From assembly GCA_934401915.1 (NCBI GenBank), contig CAKRSV010000001.1, positions 372,001-436,000 of the forward strand: 64,000 bases of DNA. The letters are read 5' to 3'. This document shows, in pieces, positions 36,930-46,669 of this stretch (within the stretch, counting starts at the first letter, position 1; each line of letters opens with the position of its first letter). The position numbers were made by a program, and so were the translations under genes. The DNA comes from an uncultured Lachnospiraceae bacterium (GTDB taxonomy: Bacteria; Bacillota; Clostridia; Lachnospirales; Lachnospiraceae). Below the pieces are notes generated by a model. It was not told the DNA's origin and searched no databases. It saw only the letters and a program-made list of their open reading frames with translations.

Positions 36930-38858
36930 CTACTCTTCCGGAATCCACACGCGCATCTGGTTCAGCCCGCGGTTGCCCCAGGTATAGTATGGAACGAGAG
37001 TCACCGTGCAGGCTTCCCGCGCCGGCTCCTCGAAGCTGTACAGATCTTCCTGGACTGCTTCGCGGTATCCTTCCGCATACAGCTCGCGGATTCCACAGAG
37101 CTTGTCGGGAAGATAATTGCTCACTTCCACCTTTCCATCCCGCTTCAGGCTGACAGACAGTACGTCATTCTCATTATCCACGCCCTCTGCACAGTAGATC
37201 AGCGGACCTCTCTGCAATGCAACCTTTCTGGTATCGGCTGCCACTTTATTGCTCGCATAGACTCTCCGGACATCCATCTCAAACTCTACCGTAAGTTTGT
37301 CATCCGCCGTGAAATCCTCATGCAGATACGCATAACCGTCTTTGATCCTGCACTCCAGTTCCTGTCCGTTCAAACAGATCTTCGCCTGTCTCGTCCAACC
37401 AGGAATACGGATCGCGAGCGGCACAGACATACTCTCTTTTACAGGCTCAAACCGGTAAGTCAGGACATTGTCATACGGATAGTCCGTTTCCAGCGTGATC
37501 TTTCCGCCCAGGCTCTCCGTCAGGTCCAGCGTACCGTCTATATACAGATTCGAGAAGATCGTTCCCGGTATCATATGCCACGCATACTCTGCGACAGAGG
37601 ACAAAAGCCTTGCCACGTTGGGCGGGCAGCAGGCACAGGTAAACCACTTAGGTCTTACCGGAAGCGCGTGCTTATGGGTCTGCGCTTCCCCGGAGATACC
37701 CGGAAGCACCTCCAGCGGATTTACATAGAAGAAACGCTTTCCATCGAGCTGCATACCCGCAAGTACGCAGTTGTAAAGAGCGCGCTCCATCACATCAGCG
37801 TACTTGCCGCTACGCTCCAGATAGAGCATCTTATTGGAAAAGAAGATCAGTCCGATCGCCGCACAGGTTTCCGCATACGCGGTATCGTTGGGAAGATGGT
37901 AATCCTTTGTGAAAGCCTCCCCTTCATACGCCGAACCGATCGCTCCGGTCACATACATTCTCGCCTGCGTGATATTATTCCACAGTGTCTTGCACGCTTC
38001 TGTCAGCGTCGTGTCGCCTGTCTCCATCGCCGCATCTGCCATACCTGTATAGAGATACACGGCGCGCACCGCATGTCCGACCGCCTTATCCTGCTGCCGC
38101 ACCGGCGCATAATTCTGTTCGTACTCCTTGTTGGTCTTATCATTTCCCCAGAGTGTCCACTTCGCTCTTTCTTTCTCTTTGATAAAGTAATCGCTGTCCA
38201 CGCCCCGCACATTGATGAAATGCAGCGCCAGCTCCTTGTATTTTTCTTCCTTCGTGCAGCGGAACAGACGCATCAGCGCCAGCTCGATCTCCGGATGCCC
38301 GGAATAGCCTTCTGCTCCTTCCTCAATGAAGCGCTTATAAATATGGTCAGCCATCCCGCACATGATCTCCAGAAGTCTCGATTTCCCGGTACATTCCGCA
38401 TAGGCAACCGCCGCCTCGATCATATGTCCCGCGCAGTACAGCTCATGTGCCTCCTGCAGATTTGTCCAACGCTTCTCCGGTGACTTCACGGTAAAATACG
38501 TGTTCAGGTATCCATCCTCCTGCTGGGCTTCCCCAATCAGTTCGATGATAGCGTCACACCGTTTTTCCAGTTCTTCATCCGGATGCTGTGCCAGCGAGTA
38601 CGCAGCGCCCTCCAGCCACTTAGCTACGTCGCTGTCCTGAAATACCATCCCATAAAACTCTCCGTCGCACTTTCCGGTCTTGATCTTCTCTGCCGCCATG
38701 CGGAAATTTTCGATACAATGACTTTTCTCTGCACCTTCGATCTGGTCGTTCAGCGCCTTCTCCTGATAAGGAAGCACCACATCCCTTACCAATGTCTCAT
38801 AGCGTTCCCAGAATCCGTTGTTGACTTCAAATTTCTTTACTAACTTCACATCGCCCAT
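36930..38858 (-). CDS. Beta-L-arabinofuranosidase, glycoside hydrolase family 127
   Basis: This enzyme of about 642 residues releases beta-L-arabinofuranose, found in plant extensins and related glycans. GH127 uses a zinc-coordinated cysteine nucleophile. The hallmark CACCPPN lies near residue 407, and the upstream metal ligands AETC (Glu and Cys) are present in YAETCAAIGL. No signal peptide is visible, so it acts inside the cell on imported oligosaccharides. The frame is open to 38927, but the promoter's -10 box is at 38930, so translation must begin further in. ATG 38858, with GGAGGGTAAGCAG, is the best start. Confidence 0.93.
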   Translation of the reverse strand: MGDVKLVKKFEVNNGFWERYETLVRDVVLPYQEKALNDQIEGAEKSHCIENFRMAAEKIKTGKCDGEFYGMVFQDSDVAKWLEGAAYSLAQHPDEELEKRCDAIIELIGEAQQEDGYLNTYFTVKSPEKRWTNLQEAHELYCAGHMIEAAVAYAECTGKSRLLEIMCGMADHIYKRFIEEGAEGYSGHPEIELALMRLFRCTKEEKYKELALHFINVRGVDSDYFIKEKERAKWTLWGNDKTNKEYEQNYAPVRQQDKAVGHAVRAVYLYTGMADAAMETGDTTLTEACKTLWNNITQARMYVTGAIGSAYEGEAFTKDYHLPNDTAYAETCAAIGLIFFSNKMLYLERSGKYADVMERALYNCVLAGMQLDGKRFFYVNPLEVLPGISGEAQTHKHALPVRPKWFTCACCPPNVARLLSSVAEYAWHMIPGTIFSNLYIDGTLDLTESLGGKITLETDYPYDNVLTYRFEPVKESMSVPLAIRIPGWTRQAKICLNGQELECRIKDGYAYLHEDFTADDKLTVEFEMDVRRVYASNKVAADTRKVALQRGPLIYCAEGVDNENDVLSVSLKRDGKVEVSNYLPDKLCGIRELYAEGYREAVQEDLYSFEEPAREACTVTLVPYYTWGNRGLNQMRVWIPEE

Positions 38859-38929
38859 CTGCTTACCCTCCATTACCGCATCCCGCATTTCTCCCACCGG
38901 GATTTGCTGTTTCGTTGCTTTATACATGT

Positions 38930-38957
38930 ATTATAATCTTGTGTCATTTGGCTGCAA
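38930..38957 (-). promoter_or_regulatory. Promoter of the GH127 gene
   Basis: On the minus strand TTGCAG (38957-38952), 16 bp, TATAAT (38935-38930). It abuts the first possible ATG at 38927, which argues for the internal start at 38858. Confidence 0.65.
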
Positions 38958-39011
38958 ATGGATAAATTTCTCATTTTTTTGTAGTATTTTCCGATCAGAA
39001 AATTTATAACT

Positions 39012-39042
39012 AAAAAACAGGTTCGCCCGAAAGCGAACCTGC
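39012..39042 (-). terminator. Terminator of the mgtC-like gene and transport operon
   Basis: A 9-bp GC-rich stem CAGGTTCGC/GCGAACCTG with TTTTTTAG on the minus strand, 2 nt after the stop codon. Confidence 0.88.
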
Positions 39043-39043
39043 C

Positions 39044-39727
39044 TTACTGGATGATCTCGAAGGATTCGAGCTCTTCCATCTTTGTGAACATTTCTACAAT
39101 ATCCTCTTTGCTATACTTTGCCGGAACAAGTACCTGACAGCGGAGCTGGAAAACATTTTTTCCCTTGCGCTCCCACTTGAACTGGTTGATACTCACGTTG
39201 TACTCGTTCAGCTCTCTGGTAATCTTTTCAAATCCCTTTTTCTCATTCGTGATCTGGAACACAACTCTTGCCCTGGTCGCCTGCTTTACCACCCAGAGAT
39301 TCTTGTGGAAAAGCGCCTGAACAGACACAACCAAAATCGTTGTTGCGATCCCGACCGGGTACATCCCGGCGCCGATCGCCATCCCGACTGCAACCGTCAC
39401 CCACACGCCTGCTGCCGTTGTGATACCGCTGACATATCCCTGCTTTCCGATAAAGACAAGGCCCCCACCCAGAATACCGATTCCGGTGATGATGCCGGCT
39501 GCCACACGGGACACATCCACGGACGCGCCCGCTACGTTCAGCACATCGAAAAATCCGTATTTGGAAATCAGCATCATCAGCGCTGAGGCGAGCGCGATCA
39601 TCACGTGGGTTCTCGTCCCTGCCACCTTTGTGCGGAGCTGGCGTTCAATGCCGATCACCCCTCCGCACAGACAGGCCAGCAGGATCCGGATCAAAAAGGG
39701 TATCTGTTCCATCAAATACGCGTTCAT
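39044..39727 (-). CDS. MgtC/SapB family membrane protein
   Basis: This 227-residue protein has four to five hydrophobic helices in residues 1-130, with the family's GGVIGIERQ (about 19-27) and R-T-H motif VAGTRTHVMIALASALM. A C-terminal ACT-like soluble domain covers about 140-227. MgtC proteins modulate Mg2+ and phosphate homeostasis and, in Salmonella, inhibit the F1Fo ATPase; other members are simply inner-membrane proteins. It lies 63 nt after the ABC ATPase gene without an intervening terminator, so it is probably the last gene of the transporter operon. Confidence 0.9.
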   Translation of the reverse strand: MNAYLMEQIPFLIRILLACLCGGVIGIERQLRTKVAGTRTHVMIALASALMMLISKYGFFDVLNVAGASVDVSRVAAGIITGIGILGGGLVFIGKQGYVSGITTAAGVWVTVAVGMAIGAGMYPVGIATTILVVSVQALFHKNLWVVKQATRARVVFQITNEKKGFEKITRELNEYNVSINQFKWERKGKNVFQLRCQVLVPAKYSKEDIVEMFTKMEELESFEIIQ

Positions 39728-39790
39728 AGAACCCCCTCTTTCTGCTTAATCAGTTATCTCAAGCATCTTCTGTTATCCCCAAACCTTACT

Positions 39791-40867
39791 CTAAATGACA
39801 TGTACATCGCAGGCGTCAAACTTCACGTATGCCTTATCGCCTACCTGATAGATCTTCTTATGCTTCGGGTTAAAGTCTGTGATCTTGACAAGCGTATCGC
39901 CGACCATCACATGATAATTCTGATACTCTCCCATGAAGCAGCTCATAACGACTTTGCAGGGAAGCTGTCCCTGGTCTGCCAGCACAGCAGCCTCTGGACG
40001 GAGCACGATCGTGCACTCCTTGCCAACGGGGAAATCCCCGATATCTTCCACTTCAACTTCGCTGCCCTGGATCGACAGAACACCTTTTCCCTGATTCTTG
40101 CTGGTGAGCGGTCCTCTCAGGAAATTCGCCTCGCCGATAAAGTCTGCCACGAACTCATCCGCCGGGTGATAATAGATTTCCTGCGGCGTTCCGATCTGGG
40201 AAACCACGCCCTTGTTCATGATAATGATCTGATCGGAAAGCGCCATCGCCTCGCTCTGGTCATGGGTAACGTACACTGCAGTGATACCCACCCGCTGCTG
40301 GATGTTCCGGATCTCTGTACGCATCGACACACGGAGCTTTGCATCCAGGTTGGAGAGTGGCTCGTCGAAAAGAAGGACACTCGGCTCTACCACCAGCGCT
40401 CTTGCAAGCGCTACTCTCTGCTGCTGACCACCGGAAAGCTGATTTGTCATACGGCCTTCCATACCGCTGAGCTCGACCAGATCCAGAATCTCCATAACCT
40501 TGTCATGGATCTGCGCTTTGTCCATCTTGCGCAGCTTGAGTCCATATGCCACGTTGTCAAACACATTGTAGTGAGGGAACAGCGCGTAGCTCTGGAACAC
40601 CATCGCTGTATCTCTCTTGTTCGGCGTCAGTTCGTTGATCGCCTCGTCCCCCAAATAGATTTCACCCTCATCCGGGCTTTCAAATCCCGCTATCATTCGA
40701 AGTGTAGTCGTCTTTCCACACCCGGAAGGCCCCAGCAGTGTGACAAAGCTGCCCGGCTTGATCTCCAGATTCGCATTGTCTACCGCCTTGAAGTCCTTTC
40801 CTGTCTTTGGATCCTGATATATTTTTGAGATATGCTCTAAACGGATTCCCTTGGATTCTTTCAGCAT
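39791..40867 (-). CDS. ABC transporter ATP-binding protein (FbpC/AfuC/PotA type)
   Basis: This 358-residue importer ATPase has Walker A GPSGCGKT (46-53), Q-loop FQSYALFPH, signature LSGGQQQR, Walker B VLLFDEPL and switch His in YVTHD. A C-terminal TOBE domain (about 270-358) is typical of the iron/spermidine/maltose-type importers. It starts 1 nt after the permease stop, so the two are translationally coupled. Substrate is set by the binding protein encoded upstream; see that entry for why a sugar phosphate is more likely than Fe(III). Confidence 0.95.
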   Translation of the reverse strand: MLKESKGIRLEHISKIYQDPKTGKDFKAVDNANLEIKPGSFVTLLGPSGCGKTTTLRMIAGFESPDEGEIYLGDEAINELTPNKRDTAMVFQSYALFPHYNVFDNVAYGLKLRKMDKAQIHDKVMEILDLVELSGMEGRMTNQLSGGQQQRVALARALVVEPSVLLFDEPLSNLDAKLRVSMRTEIRNIQQRVGITAVYVTHDQSEAMALSDQIIIMNKGVVSQIGTPQEIYYHPADEFVADFIGEANFLRGPLTSKNQGKGVLSIQGSEVEVEDIGDFPVGKECTIVLRPEAAVLADQGQLPCKVVMSCFMGEYQNYHVMVGDTLVKITDFNPKHKKIYQVGDKAYVKFDACDVHVI

Positions 40868-40868
40868 A

Positions 40869-42581
40869 TTATTTGTCCTCCTTTATCTTTTTGCTTGTAC
40901 CGAAGAACCGGATAAACAGGTTCATCAGCAGAACCGACAGATACACGATCGCGATCAGGATCGTCGCATATGCGCAGGCTACACCGTAATAGCCCTTCTC
41001 CGCAAATTCGTTGATCTGACAGGTAATGAGAAGAAATTGCGGCGTAACCAGAAGGATGATCGCACTGATCGCCGTAATGCTTCGCACGAAGGAAGTAACC
41101 AGACCACTGAAGAAGGAATCCTTGATCAGCGGAAGCGTTACTGTCGTAAATACACGGCCGCTTCCCGCACCGAGATCATAGGCGGATTCTTCAATGGACT
41201 TATCGATCTGACGCAGTGCAGAGATACCGCTTCGCGTTCCCACTGGAAGACTTCTCACGATAAATACGATCACGAGGATCAGCCCTGTACCGTAAATGCC
41301 GCTGAGCACGCCGCTGTGGAAGATTCCGTTTGCATAGCCGCGGATATAACCGATACCAAGTACCGTACCCGGAACAGCCATCGCAAGCATGGATACAAAC
41401 TCGATAAAGCCCTTGGACTTAAATTTCTTCTTTACTACCAGATAGGAGATCACCATCGACAACAGCGCTGTGACCGGAGCTGCGACGATGGACAACAGGA
41501 ACGAATCCTTAAACGCCTTGAGACCGCTGTACTTAAACAGGTAGTCAAACCACTTGAACGTCAGTGAGTAGTCACGTCCCCACAGCTTAAACAGAGCGCC
41601 AAAAGGGATCATAATGTACATAATGATAACGAACAGAGCTACCAGACAGCAGATTACCGTCAGCGGGATCGTCACACTCTTATCCTCGATCAACATTCTG
41701 GCTCTGGACGCTTTACCGGTAAGGGTTGCCGCCGTCTTGCGCTCCAGATAATACTTCTGGATAAAGAACAGCACCAGCGTCAGGGACAGGAGCACTACGG
41801 ACATGGCTGCCGCGCCTGTGGAATCGTAGGATCCGGTTACCTGTAAGTAGATCGTGGTCGCCAGCGTATCGTAATCGCCGCCGATCAGCATCGGGTTTGC
41901 AAAGTCTGCTACCGACTCAATAAAGGTTACCAGAAAGGCATTACCAAGACCGGGCAGAAGGAGCGGAAGCGTCACCGTAGTGAACACCTTCATTCTCGAA
42001 GCGCCGATGTCGCGGGCTGCCTCCTCCAGCGAAGGATCGATATTCTTCAGAAGTCCTTTTAACATCAAATAGCATACCGGGAAGAAGGTCAGCGTCTGTA
42101 CGACCACGATTCCCTTTAAGCCATATACATTCGAATCATAGATATGCAGCAGGGAGCGGGTAATGATACCGCTGCGCCCGAACAGCATAATGGTTGATAA
42201 TGATAAAACAAACGGCGGAGACACGACCGGAAGCAGAGATACGATATTAAAAAGCCGTCCGACCGCTTTATTTTTTACCTTAACATAAACATCCACATAC
42301 GCGAACAGAAGTCCAATCGCCGTGGAGAGGATTCCTGTCAGGAACCCGAGCACCAGCGTGTTGGAAAATGCGGTCCGAAACCGCTTCATGCTGAGAACTC
42401 TCTGAAATACGGAAAGCGTCAGCTTTCCCTCTGTGTAAACACTGTCGATCAAAAGAACAAATAATGGATATACAATAAACAGCACCAGAAAGATAAGCAA
42501 TACCCCGATCATGCCTACCATCACCGGATCCGAAAACAGTTTTTTCCGGTCCAGCTGTGCACTTTTACTTTTGCCAGCCAT
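40869..42581 (-). CDS. ABC transporter permease, fused double-domain (FbpB/AfuB type)
   Basis: The 570-residue protein contains two homologous permease halves, each about six transmembrane helices, as in iron and AfuB-type importers. The EAA coupling loops are visible as EEAARDIGASRMKVFTTVTLPLLLPG (split by domain 1) and ESAYDLGAGSGRVFTTVTLP (domain 2). A basic cytoplasmic N-terminus (AGKSKSAQLDRKK) precedes helix 1. It follows the binding-protein gene after a 76-nt gap containing a hairpin, and is coupled to the ATPase gene. Confidence 0.94.
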   Translation of the reverse strand: MAGKSKSAQLDRKKLFSDPVMVGMIGVLLIFLVLFIVYPLFVLLIDSVYTEGKLTLSVFQRVLSMKRFRTAFSNTLVLGFLTGILSTAIGLLFAYVDVYVKVKNKAVGRLFNIVSLLPVVSPPFVLSLSTIMLFGRSGIITRSLLHIYDSNVYGLKGIVVVQTLTFFPVCYLMLKGLLKNIDPSLEEAARDIGASRMKVFTTVTLPLLLPGLGNAFLVTFIESVADFANPMLIGGDYDTLATTIYLQVTGSYDSTGAAAMSVVLLSLTLVLFFIQKYYLERKTAATLTGKASRARMLIEDKSVTIPLTVICCLVALFVIIMYIMIPFGALFKLWGRDYSLTFKWFDYLFKYSGLKAFKDSFLLSIVAAPVTALLSMVISYLVVKKKFKSKGFIEFVSMLAMAVPGTVLGIGYIRGYANGIFHSGVLSGIYGTGLILVIVFIVRSLPVGTRSGISALRQIDKSIEESAYDLGAGSGRVFTTVTLPLIKDSFFSGLVTSFVRSITAISAIILLVTPQFLLITCQINEFAEKGYYGVACAYATILIAIVYLSVLLMNLFIRFFGTSKKIKEDK

Positions 42582-42614
42582 CTGTGTTCCCCCTTTCTCA
42601 CCCCATAAAAGTGT

Positions 42615-42644
42615 AAAAGGGAGATGGTGTCTGCACCATCTCCC
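42615..42644 (-). terminator. Intercistronic hairpin (partial terminator) between binding protein and permease genes
   Basis: A perfect 11-bp stem GGGAGATGGTG/CACCATCTCCC is followed by TTTTACACTTTT on the minus strand, 14 nt after the binding-protein stop. Such hairpins commonly protect the 3' end of the binding-protein mRNA and lower expression of the membrane genes. Confidence 0.75.
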
Positions 42645-42657
42645 CTGCTTCTTGTCA

Positions 42658-43884
42658 TTACTCGGTCAGGAATCTGCTGCTGTCGGCATCATCAGAAGAT
42701 CCGTTTGTTACTGCGTTAAAGAAGTCTTCAACGTAGGTTGCCGTATTCTGCTTAGCATCTTCAAAATCATAGTCGATTACGTTGTCGGGATCAAGACCGA
42801 ACTGGATAGCCTCCTGCGGCTGCTCTGCATTGTCCAGTACCAGGAACTGATAGGACTCGTTCTCTTTTGCGATATTTACACAATCCGGAGAAAGTGCGTA
42901 CTCGATCCAGAGCTTTGCAGCGTTCTCGTTCTTGCAGCCCTTAAAGATAGCGGTTGCACCGATCTCGAAACTTGTTCCGGATGCCGGAATGATCAGCTCG
43001 ATGTTGTCATAACCGGACAGGATCTGTGTGATACCATCGTGAAGGAAACCAATTGCGATAACACACTCGCCAGGTCCTACCATCTTGGACGGACCGGAAC
43101 CACTCTTGGTATACTGATATACGTTCTTATCCAGCTCTTTGAAATACTCCATTGCCTCGTCATGGCCTTTCATCTGTACCATGGTGTTGATAATCAGCTT
43201 CGCTGTTCCTGCGGTAGACGGGTTGGACATTCCGATCAGGCCTTTGTATTCCGGTTTGAGAAGGTCATCCCAATCCTTGGGAGCTTCCAGTCCCAGTCTG
43301 TCAAGTTCTTCGGTATTTACCATGAATCCGAGGATTCCTTTGTAGATACCATACCAGTTTCCATCTGCATCCTTGTAGGTGTCAGAGATCAGATGGGAAG
43401 CGTTCTGTGCCTGATAAGGCTCCAGCAGCCCTGCTGCAACAGCCTCATTGTAAGGATCGGTTGTACCGCCGAACCATACATCTGCTGACGGGCTTCCTGC
43501 CTCCTCCTCAATCTTTGTATAAACCTCACCGGTAGAAAGTCTCTGATAATCTACCTGAATACCATAAAGCTCTTCGAACTTCTGACAAGCTGCGGATAAG
43601 TAAGCCTCCTCGCAGGAGCCATATACGGTAAGTTTTCCATCAGCCTTTGCCGCCTCGATCAGCGCGTCCATATCGGAACCGCCTGCGGTATCTGCTGCCG
43701 CATCCTCTGTGCTCTCCTGTGCTGCGTCTGCGGTCTCCTCTGCGGGAGCTTCCACTGTCTCTTCCGGCGTTGCTGCCGGTTCTGTCTCAGCCTTTGTGTC
43801 TGATCCGCCACAGCCCATCATCGATAAAGCCATTGCAGCAGTCAGGATGGCTGCCATCACTTTCTTTCCCTTAATCCGTTTCAT
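42658..43884 (-). CDS. ABC transporter substrate-binding lipoprotein (AfuA/FbpA fold)
   Basis: This 408-residue lipoprotein has a signal peptide with lipobox SMMGC (C25), an acidic Ala/Glu linker (about 30-70) and a periplasmic-binding-protein class II fold starting LTVYGSCEEAYL. It would normally be labelled an Fe(III)-binding protein. The canonical paired tyrosines of FbpA near the C-terminus are not evident. Instead there is FLHDG (about residues 281-285) followed 24 residues after the Asp by Glu in SFEIGA. As I recall, the sugar-phosphate binder AfuA of Actinobacillus uses a His-Asp pair and a Glu about 23 residues later. This, with YesMN/AraC-type regulation, favours a hexose- or other organophosphate ligand. 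A GGAGG SD precedes ATG. Confidence 0.9.
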   Translation of the reverse strand: MKRIKGKKVMAAILTAAMALSMMGCGGSDTKAETEPAATPEETVEAPAEETADAAQESTEDAAADTAGGSDMDALIEAAKADGKLTVYGSCEEAYLSAACQKFEELYGIQVDYQRLSTGEVYTKIEEEAGSPSADVWFGGTTDPYNEAVAAGLLEPYQAQNASHLISDTYKDADGNWYGIYKGILGFMVNTEELDRLGLEAPKDWDDLLKPEYKGLIGMSNPSTAGTAKLIINTMVQMKGHDEAMEYFKELDKNVYQYTKSGSGPSKMVGPGECVIAIGFLHDGITQILSGYDNIELIIPASGTSFEIGATAIFKGCKNENAAKLWIEYALSPDCVNIAKENESYQFLVLDNAEQPQEAIQFGLDPDNVIDYDFEDAKQNTATYVEDFFNAVTNGSSDDADSSRFLTE

Positions 43885-44042
43885 AAAAATCCTCCTTTTC
43901 TTGAGTAAAATCTACATTCCACTCCAATTTGTACATAAGTTACAAAAAATCTTATGAACGTATACTTATTATATAAATAATATACAACCATGTATACTGG
44001 ACAAAACAAATATCCTTTTAATAATTCTGACATTTCTATCCA

Positions 44043-44795
44043 TTATTCCCGATATCGGTCCTGATATTCCGACGGAGACACCCCGACCTGCTTTTTAAAG
44101 GTGACGCTGAAATAGGTAATGTCCTTGTAGCCGACCATCTCTGCGACCTCATATACCTTCCGTCTGTGGTCCTTCAGAAGATTCTTTGCTGCCCGCATCC
44201 GGCACTGCATCAGATAAGACAGAAAGGTGAAATCTGTCTCCTTGCGGAAAAGGTGGCTTAAATGCCCCTCGCTGATCGAAAGCTGTTCCGCCGCAGAGCG
44301 CACAGAAATATTTGGATCCGCATAGTTTTCTTCTATGTAAGCGATCGCACCCATGATATATTTGCTCTTATCGCCCTTCTTGAGCGTACACTCCGGATTC
44401 TTCTCTTCCTCCTGCGCCTTCTTCCGGTTCTTTTCCAGAATCCGCTCTACCGCCGCCTCCAGGTCGCCGTCCTCAAACGGCTTGAGAAGATAGTCTGCCG
44501 CGTCCAGCCGGACCGCCTTCTGGGCATAGGAAAAATCCCCATACGCCGTCAAAAATATGACAACCGCGTCATTCCCTTCCTCCCGCAGCGCCTCGACCAT
44601 CTCGATGCCACTCATATGCGGCATACAAATATCTGTTATGATCACGTCCGGGTGGTATTTTCTGGCCGTCTCCAGCCCTTTTTCACCGTCCTCCGCCTCT
44701 CCGACCACCATACAGTTGATGCGCGTCCAGTCGGTGCCCCGCACGATTCCCTGTCTTACCAGCTTTTCATCCTCTACCACTACTACCTTATACAT
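44043..44795 (-). CDS. Response regulator, AraC-type output (YesN family)
   Basis: This 250-residue regulator has an N-terminal receiver domain with phospho-acceptor D55 (VIITDICMP), acidic pocket E8/D9/E10 and conserved K105-equivalent in LLKPFEDGDLE. A C-terminal AraC HTH pair covers about 150-250 (VRSAAEQLSISEGHLSHLFRKETD, EVAEMVGYKDITYFSVTFKK). It is encoded 20 nt after the histidine kinase gene and directly before the transporter genes, so it most likely activates the binding-protein promoter in the 158-bp gap 43885-44042. Confidence 0.95.
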   Translation of the reverse strand: MYKVVVVEDEKLVRQGIVRGTDWTRINCMVVGEAEDGEKGLETARKYHPDVIITDICMPHMSGIEMVEALREEGNDAVVIFLTAYGDFSYAQKAVRLDAADYLLKPFEDGDLEAAVERILEKNRKKAQEEEKNPECTLKKGDKSKYIMGAIAYIEENYADPNISVRSAAEQLSISEGHLSHLFRKETDFTFLSYLMQCRMRAAKNLLKDHRRKVYEVAEMVGYKDITYFSVTFKKQVGVSPSEYQDRYRE

Positions 44796-44815
44796 TCTAT
44801 CCCTCGCTTTTTATC

Positions 44816-46591
44816 CTACTGTACCCTGCTGACCGGATCCTTGTCTGTTCTGACCGGCAGTATCACATAGACGCTGGTTCCTTCCCCCTGCCGGGAAACG
44901 GCATGCAGCCCGTATGCCGGTCCGTAATTCAGACGGATGATCTCATTGACGTTAAAAAATCCGATGCTGTGTTTATCCTCCCGGTTCACCTGCGTCTCCT
45001 CACAGTGATTGAGCCGTTCGACCTCCTCCTGTGTCATTCCTACTCCGTCGTCGCGGACAAGGATCTGTAATAGCGTCTCTTCCTGCCCCTCGATCTGAGA
45101 CGCCTGTATCATAACTCTTCCATTTTCCCGCCCTTCCAGACCGTGTATGATCGAATTCTCGATCAGCGGCTGAAGGATCTGCTTGGGCACCAGACATTCT
45201 TTCAGTTCGTCCGGCAGATCCACGATGAACTCAAACCGATCCGCAAACCGGATCTCCTGTATCTGCACATATGCCTCCGCCAGCTCGATCTCCTTTTCCA
45301 GCGTGATCTCCGCTCTGGCAGATATGCTCATCCGCAGGATCTTGGCAAGCCCCGCCGAGATCGTCGCGATCTCCGGTATCTCATTCGCCTTTCCAAGCCA
45401 CTTGATCGTATCCAGTGAATTATACAGAAAATGCGGGTTGAGCTGCGCCTGCATCATCTTGATCTGCGCCTCGGAAAGCTCTCTCTCCCGCGTCAGCAGA
45501 CATTCCATATTTTCTTCCAGGTGCTCCGACATCACATTGAAGCTCTCCGAGAGCTGGCCCAGCTCATCCTGACTCTCCACCTTGACGCGCGCCTCATAAT
45601 TTCCATTCCGGATCTGGGAAAATCCGTCCTGCATCCGCTTGATCGGCCGGTAGATAAAGTTGCTGATATAGCCGGAGAGCAAAATGCAGATAAAAAGCCC
45701 CGCCACCCCGGACAGGATCGCGATCGTCCTTGAGGCATTTTTCATGTGATCCAGCGCGGCGACCGGCTGCTGATAGAAAAGATACAGCCGGCACGTATCG
45801 TCATAATGCGTGTAAAAGAAGTATTTTTTGTCCATGCTCAGACAGGAATTCTGCTCCCGCTTCCCTTCCGACGTCTCCAACAGCTCCTGCCTTGCATGCC
45901 GCAGCTCCTCCTCGTCGTAGGAATCCGCAGAAGAGTACACCAGCTCGTTGAAGTTATCCACGCCGTAGATCATTCCCTGCTCTTCTTCCACCAGATCGTT
46001 CAGCATATTGTCAAACAGACCGTTGTTGATCGTCGCGACAATATATCCTGTGATCTCGCCGTTCTCCCCGCAGACCGCCGTGGCGATCCGCAGAAATTCC
46101 ACGCGCCGCTCACCCTGATACAGTCTGGCATTTCTGACCACAACCTCTCCGGGCTTCTGCGTCGCCTCGTACAGCACGCTCCAGTCTAACGGCAGCTTTT
46201 CCTTAATATAGGCGTTCTCTGCCACCGACACGACCTTGTGTCCCTGCGCGTCATAGATCGAAAAATACGCGTAATCGGTGTATCTTGAGCTGACCGCGTA
46301 CAGTTCCCGGTATACCGCCGTCTCCGTTCCCTCGCCGTTCTTTAGCTTTTCCCGGATTGCCGGCGCCTCCGAAAGCTCCCTGAGCGCATCGTATATATTG
46401 GAAAAAGCCGAGTCAAAGGACCCGGCTACCGCATTTAATATCGTCTCCGCCTCCTGATTCAGATTGTTTTCGTACGTGATGTTGAACATCTGAAGCATCA
46501 CCAGATACCCGATCAGCATCGGCACGCCCGCCGCCATCAACATTCCGGCGAAAATCTTCCTGCGGAAAGAATAATTGTTCAGTATTTTCAT
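44816..46591 (-). CDS. Sensor histidine kinase, YesM family
   Basis: This kinase of about 591 residues has a transmembrane helix near 14-34 and another near 285-305, enclosing a sensory domain of about 250 residues (Cache-like) outside the cell. A HAMP domain follows (RPIKRMQDGFSQIRNGNYEARV), then the His_kinase domain with NPHFLYN near residue 385 and an HATPase domain with IIHGLEGRENG and VRDDGVGM. YesM kinases usually respond to sugars or solutes, often via a binding protein. ATG at 46591 is preferred over the GTG at 46609 because GGGGGGACAG precedes it. Confidence 0.94.
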   Translation of the reverse strand: MKILNNYSFRRKIFAGMLMAAGVPMLIGYLVMLQMFNITYENNLNQEAETILNAVAGSFDSAFSNIYDALRELSEAPAIREKLKNGEGTETAVYRELYAVSSRYTDYAYFSIYDAQGHKVVSVAENAYIKEKLPLDWSVLYEATQKPGEVVVRNARLYQGERRVEFLRIATAVCGENGEITGYIVATINNGLFDNMLNDLVEEEQGMIYGVDNFNELVYSSADSYDEEELRHARQELLETSEGKREQNSCLSMDKKYFFYTHYDDTCRLYLFYQQPVAALDHMKNASRTIAILSGVAGLFICILLSGYISNFIYRPIKRMQDGFSQIRNGNYEARVKVESQDELGQLSESFNVMSEHLEENMECLLTRERELSEAQIKMMQAQLNPHFLYNSLDTIKWLGKANEIPEIATISAGLAKILRMSISARAEITLEKEIELAEAYVQIQEIRFADRFEFIVDLPDELKECLVPKQILQPLIENSIIHGLEGRENGRVMIQASQIEGQEETLLQILVRDDGVGMTQEEVERLNHCEETQVNREDKHSIGFFNVNEIIRLNYGPAYGLHAVSRQGEGTSVYVILPVRTDKDPVSRVQ

Positions 46592-46669
46592 CTGTCCCCC
46601 CACGGGCAACGGCTTTTCCGTCCCCTCTTCAGTATAAGACCGATTGGCAGATCTGTAAACCGCGCCATC

